DNA of 20,572 nt from Candidatus Bathyarchaeota archaeon. Lineage in GTDB: Archaea > Thermoproteota > Bathyarchaeia > 40CM-2-53-6 > FEN-987. The notes below the pieces were generated by a model. That model searched no databases. It was not told the DNA's origin and saw only the letters and a list, made by a program, of their open reading frames with translations. The DNA is taken from the NCBI GenBank assembly GCA_022865625.1, contig JALHTB010000092.1:1-20572 (forward strand). The letters run 5' to 3'. The position numbers and the translations under genes are program-made. This document shows, piece by piece, positions 1 to 6,423 of this stretch. Numbering within the stretch: position 1 is the stretch's first letter; every line of letters begins with the position of its first letter.

Positions 1-877
1 GGAGGGACTTGACAGCGTTCAATGCTGTCCTTGATGCGCGCTTCTTGAGGGACACGACAAGTTCGTATTCTTCTCCTCCGTAGAGTGCAAGGTCAACAGG
101 GTCCACTCCGCTTATGCGGGCGAAGTCTATTGCTGCCTTCGAGATCGGTAGGTCATCCAGCCTAATGCCCACTGAGCTTGCCCGGGCGAGCTCGTGGAGA
201 CTCCATGCAAGTCCGTCGCTTGAGTCGATCGACGCGGTGACTGCTCGAGTGCGTGCGAGAGCTATGCCTTCCTTCAGGCGTGCTGTGGGAGCGTATACGC
301 TTGCCAGCAGTGTCTCTCTCAGTGCCGGTGGTATCTGTGCCGCGGATAGGATCGCCCTGAGTCCTGCCGATGTGTTTCCGAACTCCCCAGTGACTGCCAC
401 CAAATCACCGGGCCTTGCTCCATCCCTTCCAACGATCATGCTTCGCTTGGCTGTTCCGAACAAACAGCAGCCGATAACGAGGTCGTCACACTCGTTCGTG
501 TCACCCCCGATTACATAGGCGCCGTATTCCCGCGCTCCTTCGTTGAGTCCATCCGCGATCTCCTCGATATCTCGTGTCGTGGTTGACCTCGGTAGGCCGA
601 GTGAAACCATTATGGCACGCGGCTGAACGCCTTTCGATGCAAGGTCACTAACATTCATTACGACTGCTTTTCTGGCGGCCTGTCGAAGGGTCATGCCCTT
701 TGGAACATCGGTTCGTCCAACGAGCATGTCGCACTTGAGCACGGCGAGTCTGCCATCTCCAATGTCGACGCCTGAGACGTCGTCGCCGAAGGGTATTGGC
801 ATGTGAGGCATCTTACTGAGTCTTCTCACGATGAGATCGATGATCTCGCGCTCCCCGAGCGGATGTCCCTGTGCCAT
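1..877 (-). CDS. thiL: Thiamine-monophosphate kinase (partial, C-terminus cut by window edge)
   Basis: The enzyme phosphorylates thiamine monophosphate to thiamine diphosphate with ATP, the last step of cofactor synthesis, in the cytosol. The minus-strand frame is open from an ATG at 877 to the window edge, giving 292 residues; most ThiL proteins run slightly longer, so only the tail is missing. It follows the AIR-synthase/ThiL pattern. An N-terminal FGDDVSG near residues 30-36 is followed by KCDML near 48-52, whose acidic residues normally bind Mg-ATP. A GGDTNECDD segment lies in the middle, SIDSSDGLAWSLHELA near 215-230, and YGGEEYELVVS near 265. The start was chosen because the protein then begins just ahead of the conserved REIIDLIVRRL helix. 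It reads out of the window, with no partner gene visible on its upstream side. Confidence 0.93.
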   Translation of the reverse strand, partial: MAQGHPLGEREIIDLIVRRLSKMPHMPIPFGDDVSGVDIGDGRLAVLKCDMLVGRTDVPKGMTLRQAARKAVVMNVSDLASKGVQPRAIMVSLGLPRSTTTRDIEEIADGLNEGAREYGAYVIGGDTNECDDLVIGCCLFGTAKRSMIVGRDGARPGDLVAVTGEFGNTSAGLRAILSAAQIPPALRETLLASVYAPTARLKEGIALARTRAVTASIDSSDGLAWSLHELARASSVGIRLDDLPISKAAIDFARISGVDPVDLALYGGEEYELVVSLKKRASRTALNAVKSL

Positions 878-1141
878 CTGCGAAAACCCTCTAGCATGGA
901 AATCGCTTGCCCACATCTTGAATGCTTGGATTCTCACTGCAGAGATCGCAAGATTGTGATCTTGATGGGCTACTGATGTCGATGGCGCTACATTGGCGTT
1001 CGCGCTTGTCGATCCGTGATCAGAGGCGCTCAATGCTTCCTGGGGGACAGGACTGTGATACACAGGTTCAAGGAAGGCACCTGCCTCGCAGCATTGCCTC
1101 GGGGCCCTGGGGGGAGAGGCCTCGGATGCGGGGCGGGATAT

Positions 1142-1157
1142 TGGAGCCTCGGGCGGG
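1142..1157 (-). repeat. Detached copy of the tRNA-Thr 3' end (putative att site)
   Basis: Sixteen bases, TGGAGCCTCGGGCGGG, are identical to 2646-2661, which is the 3' end of the tRNA-Thr gene (CCA, discriminator, acceptor strand and part of the T-stem). Both copies point the same way. No D-arm, anticodon arm or matching 5' acceptor strand accompanies this copy, so it is not a complete tRNA. A displaced 3' end on the downstream side of an intact tRNA is what tRNA-targeted integration leaves behind. Confidence 0.75.
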
Positions 1158-1314
1158 CTTCAGACTCTGAGTCTGAAACCTCTACATGGATTCTTGGGGT
1201 CGCTCCCTTGCTTTGGTCATTCCGTCAACTGGTAGGGCAAGGATCTGTTTCTACCTCGCTGACTCGCAGATTCAGCGCGAGACTCGTGATCCTCAAACCT
1301 GTGCTCAAATGACT

Positions 1315-1333
1315 CCTGTTGCGAGGCAACAGG
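1315..1333. other. Perfect 8-bp hairpin
   Basis: CCTGTTGC and GCAACAGG flank a GAG loop. It lies beyond the 3' end of the toxin gene. It could end the toxin transcript, but no U-tract follows on either strand. Function unknown. Confidence 0.4.
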
Positions 1334-1372
1334 CTGTTCACGGCTGAGCCACGCTCACGACGCACCAGGAAG

Positions 1373-1395
1373 TCCGGGGTTCAGATCCCACCGGA
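1373..1395 (+). other. T-arm-like hairpin, possible tRNA debris
   Basis: TCCGG pairs with CCGGA, and GGG pairs with CCC inside it around the loop TTCAGAT, with one bulged A. The loop matches a tRNA T-loop, but no matching acceptor, D-arm or anticodon arm could be found, so this is not called as a tRNA. Confidence 0.3.
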
Positions 1396-1410
1396 CCCGT
1401 CACCTCGCCA

Positions 1411-1665
1411 TTATTCATAGACGCGTCTTCTCAAAGCGACGTCATAGAGAATGACGGCTTTCTTCGCTTCATCGATCTTGTATATCACGCGATATTTCCC
1501 CACTCTGTCTTTCCAATAGCCAGCAAGTTCTCCTGCCAATCTGCGACCGAGGTAAGGATTCTCGCTCAACTCCTCTGCACGCCGTCTCACTCTCATCTTG
1601 ACATTGTCAGGAAGTCGACGAAATTGCTTCAGGAAGACTCGAAGAAAGAGTACAGTATAGCTCAA
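1411..1665 (-). CDS. RelE/ParE-family toxin
   Basis: An 84-residue protein of the RelE/ParE fold. Members either cleave mRNA on the ribosome or poison gyrase, and which applies here cannot be told from sequence. Visible signs are the small basic alpha/beta layout, an N-terminal helix pair rich in Arg/Lys (FLKQFRRLPDNVKMRVRRRA), the ENPYLGRRLAGELAGYWKDR segment, and the typical strand RVGKYRVIYKID near residues 54-65, followed by the C-terminal ALRRRVYE. The TTG start overlaps the TGA stop of the upstream antitoxin as TTGA, so the pair is translationally coupled, with antitoxin first as in most RelBE modules. It lies within the tRNA-Thr islet. Confidence 0.85.
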   Translation of the reverse strand: MSYTVLFLRVFLKQFRRLPDNVKMRVRRRAEELSENPYLGRRLAGELAGYWKDRVGKYRVIYKIDEAKKAVILYDVALRRRVYE

Positions 1666-1874
1666 GCCGAAAGGACCTTTCGAATTGCCTGACGACCCTT
1701 TGCGACTACGTACTGTCGCTTGCGGTATTGCTCCTCGCCAAGCTTGATCCTGTGCATTGTCTTCTTGTCCAGCAGCACTTCCAAGGTGTCAAGAACCTCG
1801 GCAAACCTGAGGCTGGCGCGATAAATCTCCTCAATGACAGGTCGAGGCACTCTTACTGCTTCCGTCCGAGTCGT
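1662..1874 (-). CDS. Antitoxin partner of the RelE/ParE-type toxin
   Basis: About 70 residues, starting MTTRTEAVRVPRPVIEEI. The TRTEAVRVPRPVIEEIY start resembles the strand-helix beginning of a ribbon-helix-helix or similar DNA-binding antitoxin. A helical part (RFAEVLDTLEVLLDKKTM) and a basic C-terminus (KLGEEQYRKRQYVVAKGRQAIRK) follow, the latter probably wrapping the toxin. The frame is open further upstream to 2042, but the TATA-like sequence at 1907-1914 would start transcription near 1884. That favours the TTG at 1874; a GTG at 1850 is the alternative. The gene ends in TTGA shared with the toxin start. I recognise the role from pairing and layout rather than a close family match. Confidence 0.7.
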   Translation of the reverse strand, partial: TTRTEAVRVPRPVIEEIYRASLRFAEVLDTLEVLLDKKTMHRIKLGEEQYRKRQYVVAKGRQAIRKVLSA

Positions 1875-1906
1875 CAAGGCTACTCTGAACTGAACACTAG
1901 GCGTCC

Positions 1907-1914
1907 CGTATATG
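1907..1914 (-). promoter_or_regulatory. TATA-like element of the toxin-antitoxin pair
   Basis: Minus-strand CATATACG lies about 33 bases ahead of the TTG chosen for the antitoxin. An archaeal TATA box sits 25-27 bases before the transcript start, so the leader would be about ten bases. This is a sequence match only. Confidence 0.4.
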
Positions 1915-2048
1915 TGTGCTTCCGCCCGTTGCGCACCGGGAGCCTCACCTGTCACACAGTCGAGATTGTGAATGCTCTTTCCAGGAACCTGCGTAGCGAC
2001 TGAGAAGGGTTTTTCAGCAGATCCTAGACAAGTGGTGTACACACGGTA

Positions 2049-2243
2049 GTGCCTTCATTTCTCGGCCGTCTCTCAGTAGTTTCTTTCTTGGTCTTCAGTA
2101 TCTTGTTGGGACAGCCGGCAACACCAACGCAGACATCGACGACTACCTTACTCTACACGTCGAGCGTTACCACAGTAACGACCTACACATCGACTAGTTC
2201 CACCTTCACCCACGTCAACCATCACCATGTCCACGACGATTGA
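2049..2243 (+). CDS. Small Ser/Thr-rich secreted or membrane-anchored protein (first of two overlapping frames)
   Basis: The 64-codon frame from a GTG encodes a hydrophobic N-terminal segment (LSVVSFLVFSILLG, a signal peptide or anchor). A stretch made almost only of Thr, Ser, Tyr and Val follows, then HVNHHHVHDD. Such Thr/Ser-rich regions are typical of exported, often glycosylated archaeal stalks. Seventeen bases before its stop another frame (2227-2496) opens. That frame supplies what a complete exported protein would have next: more beta-like sequence, a membrane helix and a cytoplasmic tail. The two frames may be one gene broken by a frameshift, or two coupled genes. Not matched to a known family. 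Confidence 0.5.
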   Translation: MPSFLGRLSVVSFLVFSILLGQPATPTQTSTTTLLYTSSVTTVTTYTSTSSTFTHVNHHHVHDD

Positions 2244-2496
2244 TGTCAGGGTCATTGGCACCATTAGCGTTGACAAGGTCATAACTCCGTTTGACATCGT
2301 ATCCCAACTGGCCATTATTCTAGCAACGCTTGTTGCTAGCCTTCTTGGTGCGGGTGTCGGAGCCTTTCTTCAATCACGTCGAGAAGGCGGTTTACTTGTG
2401 CACGAAAATAGAGTCTACTGTAGGAAGCATGGAGTGCTGGTCTCCCTCACCCCAGCTGGGCTCTACTGCCATGTTCACAGAAAGGTAATTGCCTGA
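2227..2496 (+). CDS. Small single-pass membrane protein with a C-terminal Cys/His knuckle (second overlapping frame)
   Basis: Eighty-nine residues from an ATG inside the previous gene. A short polar start (TTIDVRVIGTISVDKVITPF) precedes one strong membrane helix near residues 27-48 (VSQLAIILATLVASLLGAGVGA). An Arg-rich stop-transfer SRR follows, then a compact domain with CRKH and CHVH spaced 18 residues apart, a likely zinc knuckle. The positive-inside rule puts the knuckle in the cytoplasm and the N-terminus outside, which fits continuation from the secreted Ser/Thr-rich frame upstream. Function unknown. It lies in the tRNA-Thr islet, divergent from the toxin-antitoxin pair. Confidence 0.6.
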   Translation: MSTTIDVRVIGTISVDKVITPFDIVSQLAIILATLVASLLGAGVGAFLQSRREGGLLVHENRVYCRKHGVLVSLTPAGLYCHVHRKVIA

Positions 2497-2645
2497 TTCC
2501 GTTCTGCCGAATGAAGAGAGATTTGACGAGGCGAATGCCACGCGGCTGGCATGAATCGCTTGTTCCCATTGTCATGTCATGGTTCCTTGGGATGTCTTCA
2601 AAGCGGCGCCGGCCTCAGAATCGTAGAGGCTTCGGATTGAGATTA

Positions 2646-2739
2646 TGGAGCCTCGGGCGGGTCACGATCCCGCGACCTCCCGCTTACGAGGCGGGTGCTC
2701 TTGGCTGACTCTAGCATCTACCAACTGAGCTACCGAGGC
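2646..2739 (-). tRNA. tRNA-Thr(CGU) with an intron in the D-loop region
   Basis: The acceptor GCCTCGG (2739-2733) pairs with CCGAGGC (2656-2650), with discriminator T and an encoded CCA at 2648-2646. The anticodon arm is CCCGC-CTCGTAA-GCGGG with anticodon CGT at 2688-2686. The T-arm is GCGGG-ATCGTGA-CCCGC, a loop variant common in archaea. The D-arm GCTC...GAGC is complete only if 18 bases near 2699-2716 are removed, giving a mature 76-nucleotide tRNA with CCA. Its 3' end recurs at 1142-1157. Confidence 0.93.
2699..2716 (-). other. 18-base intron in tRNA-Thr
   Basis: The insert TGCTAGAGTCAGCCAAGA separates GGTAGA from GCACCC. Exon TTG(G) can pair with intron (C)CAA, and GCT with AGC inside, a relaxed bulge-helix-bulge with an enlarged 5' bulge. 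AGA occurs at both borders, so the exact ends are uncertain by up to three bases. Confidence 0.75.
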
Positions 2740-2849
2740 ACATCACGTCGTAGACAAGAATGCTCTCTCTTTAAGATCTAGCTCACCGGAGCCCGTAGAG
2801 ACATGCTCGCTAGGGGAGGACTCTGATCAAGATGCGTTTTCGAACCACG

Positions 2850-4082
2850 CTACTGTGGCGGGAGGCTTGCCCTTTGCGGCTCAGTCACGAAGAGAGCTAC
2901 CAGTCCAACGGTCGCGAACATGAGTGCTCCCAACAGATAGAACGGAGCCAGCACTGACATTGCATACAGACCTCCCAAGAGGAGCACTCCGAGCGTTCGT
3001 CCTAGTCCAAGAACAACCTCGTATCCGCCCATGACTTTCGCTCGGATCTCAGGAATCACGCAGTCCGCCAGCAACGCGTTGATCGGCGCATTGTTCAACG
3101 CAACTCCGAGCCCCAGAGCAATCGAGACAAGATAGACTTCTGATGCCGATTGTGCGAATGAGAAAGCAATGACCATCGAAGCGATAATGATCCCGCCTAG
3201 AATCACGAATGGTTTTCGTCCGAACCGATCGGACAGATGGCCAGCCAGGAACGTGAATGCGAGCATCGAGCCACTGATGATGGTGAATGAGAAACCGACC
3301 TCTGCAGGTCCCATTCCAACGTTGAACGCCATGTACAGTACGAAAATAAGCGCGAAGAGCCCCTGAGTGATGCCCACAATGAATCCTCTGAAGCACAACA
3401 CGAGCAAGCTCTTGTTCTCAGAGATGTTCCTCCGCAACGATGTGAAGATCGCAAGAGGAGATTCTGAGGACGAAGTACGAGAAGTCGCTGCTCGGTCCCT
3501 GATCGGAAGAACAAGCGCTCCTGACACAAGCGCCATCACGAACGCGGCATAGAAAGGAAACGTGAATCCCGCGGTCTGTGCGATTACTCCTCCCATTGTT
3601 GGACCTGCAAGGCTTGCCACGGTTTCCATTGTCGACGTAAACCCCATTCCGCTTCCTCTCTTCTCAGTTGGCACCAGATCGGCCGTGAGCGCGAACACGG
3701 CAGGTGTTACCACTGCTGAGCCGATGCCTTCGATTGCCCGTGCTACAGCGAACTGTAGCAGATCCTTGACGAAGACAAGCATCAATGAGGAAACGGAAAA
3801 CAGCACCATGCCGACAACGACCGTTCTAACTCGACCAAAGCGATCCGCCATCACACCCGCTGGGATTAGACACACTATGAGAGCCACATTGTAGATCGAG
3901 TAGGCAAAACCGAGGGAAGTTGCATCGATCCCAAGCCTGACTGCGTACTGTGGCAAGATTGGAGTGAACATGCCAAAGCCTAAGGTGACGACGAATAGAG
4001 CTAGCCCCAACAGGACCAGCGGAATCGTCATCTTGCTTTCGGTGTCCGGAGATGTGACCAAGCCCCGCGAGTTCCTATTCAT
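2850..4082 (-). CDS. Major facilitator superfamily transporter, multidrug-exporter type
   Basis: A 410-residue inner-membrane carrier with the usual twelve hydrophobic segments in two halves. The signature loop between helices 2 and 3 is seen as GVMADRFGRVR and repeats in the second half as GHLSDRFGRKP, the mark of the proton-driven MFS fold. ARAIEGIGSAVVTPA in the helix 4-5 area and GPTMGGVIAQTAGF resemble drug/H+ antiporter motifs, suggesting efflux of small hydrophobic or charged compounds; the substrate cannot be inferred. The start is an ATG at 4082 followed by a short polar tail before the first helix, with a second ATG about 17 codons in as an alternative. It stands alone, with no operon partner. 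A second MFS gene of similar length lies at 16019-17218. Confidence 0.9.
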   Translation of the reverse strand: MNRNSRGLVTSPDTESKMTIPLVLLGLALFVVTLGFGMFTPILPQYAVRLGIDATSLGFAYSIYNVALIVCLIPAGVMADRFGRVRTVVVGMVLFSVSSLMLVFVKDLLQFAVARAIEGIGSAVVTPAVFALTADLVPTEKRGSGMGFTSTMETVASLAGPTMGGVIAQTAGFTFPFYAAFVMALVSGALVLPIRDRAATSRTSSSESPLAIFTSLRRNISENKSLLVLCFRGFIVGITQGLFALIFVLYMAFNVGMGPAEVGFSFTIISGSMLAFTFLAGHLSDRFGRKPFVILGGIIIASMVIAFSFAQSASEVYLVSIALGLGVALNNAPINALLADCVIPEIRAKVMGGYEVVLGLGRTLGVLLLGGLYAMSVLAPFYLLGALMFATVGLVALFVTEPQRASLPPQ

Positions 4083-4248
4083 CTGTGCGCTCTAGCCCGA
4101 GGAGACCACAATCGTGACCTCGAATCTGCTACTGCCATGTCCTTCTTGTGGCTGAGATTGAGGAATCAAGGTCTCTGGATACGAGTACACAGAATGATTC
4201 CTTTGCTCGAGAGTGGATATCTTTGGCGTCTGCATGACAGCGGTGAGG

Positions 4249-4689
4249 TCATTCCAGTATCTGAGGTTGATTGCCTGCTTGCTTACGTCTAAGGAACTGT
4301 CTCTTGATATTCTTAACCTCTAGAGCGAAGTCAAAGCGTTCGGTCTCGGAGGGTGCAACCCCAGCTGCCGCGTTCTTTGTCAGAGTTCTCAGGATCTTCC
4401 GCTCCAGCACTCCTGCCACAGAACCTAGGTGGGATTTCAGCGCTTCATCCAGAAGTTCCGGTTTGGCAGGGATGTCCTTGAGCTCAAGCGATGTGTGCTT
4501 CTTCAGCGCATCGAGAAGAGCCTGGCCGGCAATCGGGCCAAGAGTTCCTCCGAAGACCTGGCTCACAGATTCTGTTAGCAGTCGGTCGAATAGCTCCTCT
4601 GCGCTCGAAGAGACGCCTTTGGATTTGGTGACTTCCACTTGCGGAACTCCTCTGTCCTTTGGGCAGCGGACCCCCGAGGGGCTTAACAT
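4249..4689 (-). CDS. Small helical protein, NitrOD5-like
   Basis: About 146 residues from the ATG at 4689. A Ser/Lys-rich leader is followed by a helical core: SAEELFDRLLTESVSQVFGG, then GQALLDALKKHTSLELKDIP, PELLDEALKSHLGSVAGVLE and RKILRTLTKN, ending in a basic tail (NIKRQFLRRKQ). The order of helix, small residues, a 'L..L+DIP..PE...EAL...G..A.VLE+.I...L' core and basic end resembles the NitrOD5 output domain common in Thaumarchaeota. I recall that family only approximately. The open frame extends to 4761, but the TTTAAG element near 4730-4736 fits a short-leader transcript starting near 4706. No catalytic residues are apparent; a regulatory or adaptor role is inferred. It is divergent from the HTH regulator at 4937. 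Confidence 0.55.
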   Translation of the reverse strand: MLSPSGVRCPKDRGVPQVEVTKSKGVSSSAEELFDRLLTESVSQVFGGTLGPIAGQALLDALKKHTSLELKDIPAKPELLDEALKSHLGSVAGVLERKILRTLTKNAAAGVAPSETERFDFALEVKNIKRQFLRRKQAGNQPQILE

Positions 4690-4727
4690 CGCTCTGGTAC
4701 TCTCTATGTGCAAGGGTTCTGTAAGAC

Positions 4728-4738
4728 TTCTTAAAGAT
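4728..4738 (-). promoter_or_regulatory. TATA-like element for the 4249-4689 gene
   Basis: Minus-strand ATCTTTAAGAA lies about 44 bases ahead of the ATG at 4689, which predicts a leader of about 15-20 bases. A second AT-rich block (TTTATAAT near 4770-4777) is a possible alternative. Confidence 0.4.
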
Positions 4739-4836
4739 TTACATCTATATGCAAAGGGCACCGTAAATTATAAAACGAGAGCCGCATGCAAATAGACATA
4801 CAGGTGTAGTCGATGAAAGGTAGACCCGGCGGCGGC

Positions 4837-4856
4837 GGAGTCTGGGACTAGACTCC
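4837..4856. promoter_or_regulatory. Inverted repeat between divergent genes, possible operator
   Basis: GGAGTCT and AGACTCC form a perfect seven-base inverted repeat around GGGACT. It lies in the 235-base gap between two divergent genes, roughly 75 bases ahead of the TATA of the HTH regulator. It could bind that regulator as a dimer. It could also be a hairpin in a transcript running the other way. Confidence 0.35.
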
Positions 4857-4911
4857 CCCAATCTCGTTGAAGCGGCCCAGTAGAGACCGCTTGACGAGTT
4901 ACGATAGACTT

Positions 4912-4918
4912 CATATAG
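4912..4918 (+). promoter_or_regulatory. TATA-like element for the HTH regulator
   Basis: CATATAG centred at 4915 sits about 22 bases ahead of the ATG at 4937 and 37 ahead of the ATG at 4952. The mRNA would therefore be leaderless or nearly so, the usual pattern in many archaea. Confidence 0.45.
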
Positions 4919-4936
4919 AGAAGAGTGGAAGCTAAG

Positions 4937-6121
4937 ATGAGAGGCATAGATATGCGGCCCTCCGGCCCTGTCGAGAGAATCTCGATGGAGCAGCGCCTCC
5001 GTCTGATGGGCAAATCGATGTACGCCCTGGACGAGGCGAGCATACGGGTTATTACGTTAATGCACAAGCTCGGTCCGCGAAACCTCCTCGAGATCGCTAG
5101 GGTTGCAGGATACCCCCCGACGAGCGTCTACGATCGGGCACGAAGGCTCGAGACGCGAGTCAAAGCTCTCTCGGCAGCGAACTTGGATCATTCGAAGCTC
5201 GGCCTTAGGAAGTGCATCACGCTTGTCGAGTCGAATCCAGGCATGGAGGACTATGTTACAGAAGCTCTTGCCGTTCCGAACTACTGGAAGACGATAACAA
5301 GATGCGAAGGTGGCTTTACTCACTACGGCCTGCACGCCGTTCCAGAGGATCGGAGCCAAGAGTTCGAGAAGTATGTAGCCCAGATTGAACAATCCGGCCT
5401 CGTACGAAGACACGAGACTGTATGGGTGACTGATTATCACTATGCGTTCCCAAACTTCCGTCTTTATGATCCTGCGAACCGCTCGTGGTCATTCGAATGG
5501 GACCAATGGAGGGACCACGTGAAGGAGAAGAGGAATCCGAAACCGATCCGTGACCCGCCAGGCTACCTAAACTACGCCGACAGAACCGACATGCTGATTC
5601 TGACTGATCTGGAGATAAACGCTCGGGCGAAGTTCTCAGACATCTCGAAGCTTCTGGGAATAACACTTCAAGCAGTGAAGCATCGATATGACAAGAGAAT
5701 CGTGCCGAGAGGCCTCATCAAAGAGTTCGTTATCAATGTGCTCCCATATCCTCCTGAGTTCTCAGATCTGTATGAGATTCTGCTCACTTTCGAAGATGAA
5801 GAAAGCATGACCGCCTTCTTCGGCGTCTCTGATGAAATGTTTCCAATTCAGCGTACAGTGAAAGTTCTGGGCGAAAGAAAACTGAGCGTGAGAACCTACT
5901 CCCCACGCAGTGAGACGGAACGCCTTTTCTCGATGTTCTCGGGCTTGACAAGATCGGGCCTGATTGCCGACTACTCTGCCGTCAGGATCAGACCCGAGAC
6001 ACAGACATGGCAGACAATATCCGCTGAGCTCTTCGAGAACAAAACCGGATGGAAGTACGAATCGAGCCAGCATTTCGCTTCACTCGACACAATATTACAG
6101 AACGCCAAGGTGAGCGTTTAG
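4937..6121 (+). CDS. Transcriptional regulator with two HTH segments (AsnC/Lrp-like)
   Basis: A 394-residue protein. Near residues 30-75 is a winged-helix candidate (DEASIRVITLMHKLGP, LLEIARVAGYPPTSVYDR ARRLE), followed by a beta-rich part. A second HTH (LTDLEINARAKFSDISKLLG, TLQAVKHRYDKRIVPRGLIK) lies just past the middle and is followed by another beta-rich region. The repeated layout, HTH then a sensor-like half, matches large archaeal AsnC/Lrp-type regulators. Ligand and targets are unknown. The start is the ATG at 4937, because the TATA at 4912 predicts transcription around it; a GTG at 4925 and an ATG at 4952 are also in frame. A hairpin follows the stop directly. It may control itself or the divergent small gene through the inverted repeat at 4837. 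Confidence 0.7.
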   Translation: MRGIDMRPSGPVERISMEQRLRLMGKSMYALDEASIRVITLMHKLGPRNLLEIARVAGYPPTSVYDRARRLETRVKALSAANLDHSKLGLRKCITLVESNPGMEDYVTEALAVPNYWKTITRCEGGFTHYGLHAVPEDRSQEFEKYVAQIEQSGLVRRHETVWVTDYHYAFPNFRLYDPANRSWSFEWDQWRDHVKEKRNPKPIRDPPGYLNYADRTDMLILTDLEINARAKFSDISKLLGITLQAVKHRYDKRIVPRGLIKEFVINVLPYPPEFSDLYEILLTFEDEESMTAFFGVSDEMFPIQRTVKVLGERKLSVRTYSPRSETERLFSMFSGLTRSGLIADYSAVRIRPETQTWQTISAELFENKTGWKYESSQHFASLDTILQNAKVSV

Positions 6122-6125
6122 ACAA

Positions 6126-6143
6126 GCGGGAGCGTGATCCCGC
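6126..6143 (+). terminator. Hairpin directly after the regulator stop
   Basis: GCGGGA and TCCCGC pair around GCGTGA five bases after the stop codon. No strong U-tract follows, so it may stabilise the 3' end rather than terminate. Confidence 0.4.
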
Positions 6144-6423
6144 ATGAGTTCGTCGCACGTTCGTCTACATATGAGCGAAACCATTCTTGCTTGCTGTCCA
6201 CCGGTATAGGATCGAGAGGATCTCCTCTTCACGTTGCACGTGGATTCTTCAGACAATACCCGTCACGATCTAGACTCGCCGCCTAGATATCGCATTGGCC
6301 TGAGATACAGAATGACCGGCGTGAGGAGATGAGTTTTAATGACCCTTCCCTGCTCGATGAGGTCGAAACCCGGAGCGGAATAGACCGAGGCGAGACCCCA
6401 GAGGATCAACGATTCTCCACAGG
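6144..6423. other. Gap ahead of topoisomerase IB with a TATA-like element
   Basis: No gene is seen here. TTTTAAT at 6334-6340 is the best promoter match and predicts a transcript start near 6362, leaving a leader of about 60 bases before the TTG start of topoisomerase IB. ATG codons at 6339 and 6357 are in another frame that stops early. Confidence 0.4.

Larger units (their letters stand above)
878..1410. other. Long non-coding stretch between thiL and the toxin gene
   Basis: No convincing gene is present. Plus-strand frames at 922-1312 have no recognisable protein character and I treat them as chance. The stretch holds the detached tRNA-Thr end at 1142-1157, a perfect inverted repeat at 1154-1181 region (TTCAGAC/GTCTGAA around 1159-1177), an eight-pair hairpin at 1315-1333 and a T-arm-like hairpin at 1373-1395. 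These fragments suggest debris of past integration rather than a single functional RNA. Confidence 0.5.
1142..2661. mobile_element. Putative tRNA-Thr-anchored islet carrying a toxin-antitoxin pair
   Basis: The interval between the intact tRNA-Thr 3' end and its 16-base displaced copy is about 1.5 kb. It contains a RelE/ParE-type toxin, its antitoxin and a small secreted or membrane protein locus. No integrase was found, so it may be a deletion remnant or an element mobilised in trans. The boundaries follow from the repeat; the mobile nature is inference. Confidence 0.4.

Noticed and set aside
114..518. A 134-codon plus-strand frame
   Set aside because: It lies opposite thiL, whose minus-strand protein has clear family motifs.
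1159..1177. Anticodon-arm-like hairpin with loop CTCTGAG suggesting a tRNA-Gln
   Set aside because: No acceptor, D-arm or T-arm with fitting pairs could be found on either side, even allowing introns.
922..1312. Two overlapping plus-strand frames of 82 and 98 codons
   Set aside because: Composition is unlike a protein, the frames run through the detached tRNA-Thr end and repeats, and no start signal is present.
4271..4795. A 174-codon plus-strand frame rich in Ser, Arg and Ala
   Set aside because: It is the antisense of the small helical protein at 4249-4689, which has the better protein character and a TATA-like element.
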